Shown here one piece after another: positions 13,917 to 15,168 of a DNA stretch of 15,168 nt (positions are counted from its first letter, which is position 1; each line of letters begins with the position of its first letter). Location: contig JASHWZ010000114.1 of assembly GCA_030043865.1 (NCBI GenBank), positions 1 through 15,168 on the forward strand. Direction: 5' to 3'. The stretch is from Thermoplasmata archaeon. Lineage in GTDB: Archaea > Thermoplasmatota > Thermoplasmata > Lutacidiplasmatales > UBA184. A program made the position numbers and the translations under genes. The notes below the pieces were generated by a model, which saw nothing but the letters and a program-made list of their open reading frames with translations, ran no database searches and was not told where the DNA came from.

Positions 13917-14444
13917 CTAGCTTGAACGGCGTCGAATCATCTCATACCAGAGGACGGACGGGGTGAGCTCCAGAGGCTCGGTGTGGCCGGTCTCCTCGAA
14001 CCCGCGATTGGAGTACAGGCGCCGGGCGGCAGTCGACGAAGAGACCACGCCCAGCGTCACCTCGTTCGCGGGATGCGAGGCATCGATCTCGGAGAGTATC
14101 GCGTCGAGGAGCCTCCCACCGAGGCCGAGTTTCCGGTATTCGGGTTCGACCCACATTCCCCACAGGTGAGTTACGTTCCCTTCCAGGAAAGAGCCCACCA
14201 TCCCCACGAAGGGACCGTCGCGCGGCTGAGCGACCAGTACAACCATCTCCGTCGACGTGGCGGCGCGTCGCGTGAAGTTCTGCCATTGAGGGTCGCCGTA
14301 CTTGGATTCCTTCTCGAAGGTAGATGCGAACGACATTCGATCTGCGGCGAGCGCACGTAGTCTGAGTGCCTTGAAGGCATCCTTCTCCGCTTCCTGCACC
14401 CGGCGGATGATTATTCCGGTTGACGACACCGATTCGTTCCCCAT
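13917..14444 (-). CDS. GNAT-family N-acetyltransferase
   Basis: 175 aa. The N-terminal 'IIIRRVQEAEKDAFKALRLRALAAD' is the usual beta1-alpha1 of GNAT enzymes. Motif A 'MWVEPEYRKLGLGGRLLDAI' holds the acetyl-CoA pyrophosphate loop Arg104-x2-Gly107-x-Gly109. Motif B, 'LGVVSSSTAARRLYSNRGFEETG', has the Tyr that usually acts as general acid. The 'MSFASTFEKE' segment resembles acetyltransferases with amino-acid or antibiotic-like substrates, but none can be named. Start ATG 14444 sits ~27 nt after an AT patch (ACCAAAATC on the minus strand, 14466-14474), with no ribosome site, so leaderless. Confidence 0.9.
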   Translation of the reverse strand: MGNESVSSTGIIIRRVQEAEKDAFKALRLRALAADRMSFASTFEKESKYGDPQWQNFTRRAATSTEMVVLVAQPRDGPFVGMVGSFLEGNVTHLWGMWVEPEYRKLGLGGRLLDAILSEIDASHPANEVTLGVVSSSTAARRLYSNRGFEETGHTEPLELTPSVLWYEMIRRRSS

Positions 14445-14465
14445 TTTTCCGGGTGCGCGCAGGGG

Positions 14466-14474
14466 TGATTTTGG
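14466..14474 (-). promoter_or_regulatory. TATA-like element of the GNAT gene
   Basis: Minus-strand ACCAAAATC is centred ~26 nt before the ATG at 14444. Spacing is of leaderless type. Confidence 0.35.
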
Positions 14475-14493
14475 TACAACAGCGACCAGGGCT

Positions 14494-14937
14494 TCACGGG
14501 AGCTTAGGTACCTGCGATTTCCTGGAACGCGAGCGCACGCGACTGTAGGAACTGACGGAGATGTCGAACAGGTCGGTCTCGACGCTGCCTCCGGCCCCCG
14601 AGCTGATGCCTATGAGACCGGTCCCCCCTCCCGCCGAGCTGAGGTCGATGCGCTGCCCGGATCCGTTGGCGGCGCTCAGCATGATCACGCCGACACGATC
14701 GTTCGTTCGAAGCATGTACTTCTGTCCGACGTAGAGGACGATGTGAGTTTCGCCCAAAGAGTAGGACGTGCTCCACTGGACATCCCCGGCGACCGACCGA
14801 AACACGCCATCCAGGTCTGCACCGGTCACTTCTCCGCGGACCAGAACAGATCGCGTCCGAAACCTCGACCCCTCAGACCCGGGTGTCGTATCAAGCTCGC
14901 GTAACGAGACTGCGGATGTCTGCAACCGTTGTTGCAA
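14494..14937 (-). CDS. Uncharacterised small protein, DUF6054-like, C-terminal frame uncertain
   Basis: 147 aa from a TTG at 14937; only TTG codons serve as starts upstream of a GTG at 14829, so the N-terminus is uncertain. The core looks genuinely coding: 'VLVRGEVTGADLDGVFRSVA', 'YVGQKYMLRTNDRVGVIMLS', then a Gly-rich 'SAGGGTGLIGISSGAGGS'. This resembles the 'kYxmRxxNRxSLtv...GGGxg...GA' pattern of DUF6054-type proteins, of unknown function. After 'VETDLFD' the frame becomes Ser/Arg-rich. The alternative frame gives 'HLRQFLQSRALAFQEIAGT' and a TAA at 14504, a more natural helical ending. One missing C in GACATC (14560-14565) would join them. It is therefore likely a damaged gene or a sequence error. 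Confidence 0.55.
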   Translation of the reverse strand: MQQRLQTSAVSLRELDTTPGSEGSRFRTRSVLVRGEVTGADLDGVFRSVAGDVQWSTSYSLGETHIVLYVGQKYMLRTNDRVGVIMLSAANGSGQRIDLSSAGGGTGLIGISSGAGGSVETDLFDISVSSYSRVRSRSRKSQVPKLP

Positions 14938-15016
14938 CCGCCATCAGTGGCTCGATCTTGTTCAGCTCGGCCATCTGGCGGAACTCGGAGCCTCGATAAT
15001 CCGATTGGAGCAACAC
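14891..15016 (-). CDS. Possible 41-aa protein or N-terminal part of the DUF6054-like gene
   Basis: GTG 15016 to TGA 14891. The peptide runs 'LLQSDYRGSEFRQMAELNKI' then 'EPLMAVATTVADIRSLVTRA', an amphipathic helical sequence of normal composition. It begins ~28 nt after an AT-rich element (15037-15050), which fits a leaderless start, and overlaps the first codons of the DUF6054-like frame. It is either a separate small gene translationally coupled to the next one or its true N-terminus separated by a one-base shift near 14891. No known domain is recognised. Confidence 0.4.
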   Translation of the reverse strand: MLLQSDYRGSEFRQMAELNKIEPLMAVATTVADIRSLVTRA

Positions 15017-15036
15017 TGATATTCTCTCCCACCACG

Positions 15037-15050
15037 CTAGTATGAGTTAT
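15037..15050. promoter_or_regulatory. Shared AT element, possible bidirectional promoter
   Basis: CTAGTATGAGTTAT is centred ~28 nt from the minus-strand GTG at 15016 and ~28 nt from the plus-strand GTG at 15071. Both distances match archaeal TATA-to-start spacing for leaderless genes. Confidence 0.3.
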
Positions 15051-15070
15051 GGCCGGACGCGGGGAGTCGT

Positions 15071-15168
15071 GTGCTCGCGCCAAGTGAGACCACTGAATCC
15101 TGGACAGCGCATCTTCGGTCGTCCTATCGAGGACTGGCCTACGACTCGGAAGGAATCGAAATCCGACC
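15071..15168 (+). CDS. Possible start of a gene running off the right edge
   Basis: From GTG 15071 the frame stays open for 32 codons to the window end: 'LAPSETTESWTAHLRSSYRG' then 'LAYDSEGIEIR'. The composition is protein-like and an AT element sits ~28 nt upstream. A competing frame from ATG 15042 is also open to the edge but is Arg/Pro-rich. Too short to assign a function. Confidence 0.35.
   Translation, partial: MLAPSETTESWTAHLRSSYRGLAYDSEGIEIR

Overview
GC-rich window of about 15 kb with no rRNA, tRNA, CRISPR array or recognisable insertion sequence. The organism looks archaeal, most plausibly a soil or sediment Thermoplasmatota-like lineage. This is inference. The support is: several first-of-unit genes begin directly (about 27 nt) downstream of an AT-rich TATA-like element with no Shine-Dalgarno site (leaderless style); genes inside operons carry GGAGG sites; there is a tiny two-finger C2H2 protein; there is an archaeal-style winged-helix regulator; and there is a membrane protein with N-glycosylation sequons and a single ectodomain. 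Many enzymes here (SDR, HxlR, SnoaL, quinone-reductase-like MDR, cyclase-TolB-TPR) belong to families widespread in bacteria and may have been acquired.

Layout. (1) 1-4520, plus strand, one tight transcription unit: the C-terminal part of a probable dynamin-like GTPase, two tandem and strongly diverged MutS-family ATPases that overlap by ATGA, and a two-helix membrane protein with a PH-like tail. This is the most unusual block. Both ATPases have lost the mismatch-reading domain and carry Asn in place of the Walker B Asp. (2) 4674-5243, minus: a surface-anchored glycoprotein-like protein, divergent from (3) an SDR oxidoreductase at 5389-6144. (4) 6179-7102, minus: an HxlR regulator with the family's N-terminal Cys, followed by a SnoaL-like protein. 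(5) 7452-9902, plus: an alpha/beta hydrolase, a SRPBCC protein and a quinone-reductase-like MDR enzyme, each with its own promoter or RBS. Blocks 3-5 read as a small-molecule or electrophile detoxification island with its own sensor. (6) 10256-12208: a soluble adenylate cyclase fused to a TolB-like domain and TPRs, complete in catalytic residues. (7) 12466-12978: a Cab-type beta-carbonic anhydrase. (8) 13066-13245: a 59-aa zinc-finger protein. (9) 13242-15016, minus: a frameshifted HTH-nucleotidyltransferase relic, an intact GNAT acetyltransferase and a small-protein locus that also shows signs of frame disruption. A possible new gene runs off the right edge.

The main candidates for something undescribed are the dynamin-like/twin-MutS/PH membrane operon and the frame-broken right end. 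The right end is either real decay or sequence error; raw reads would decide.
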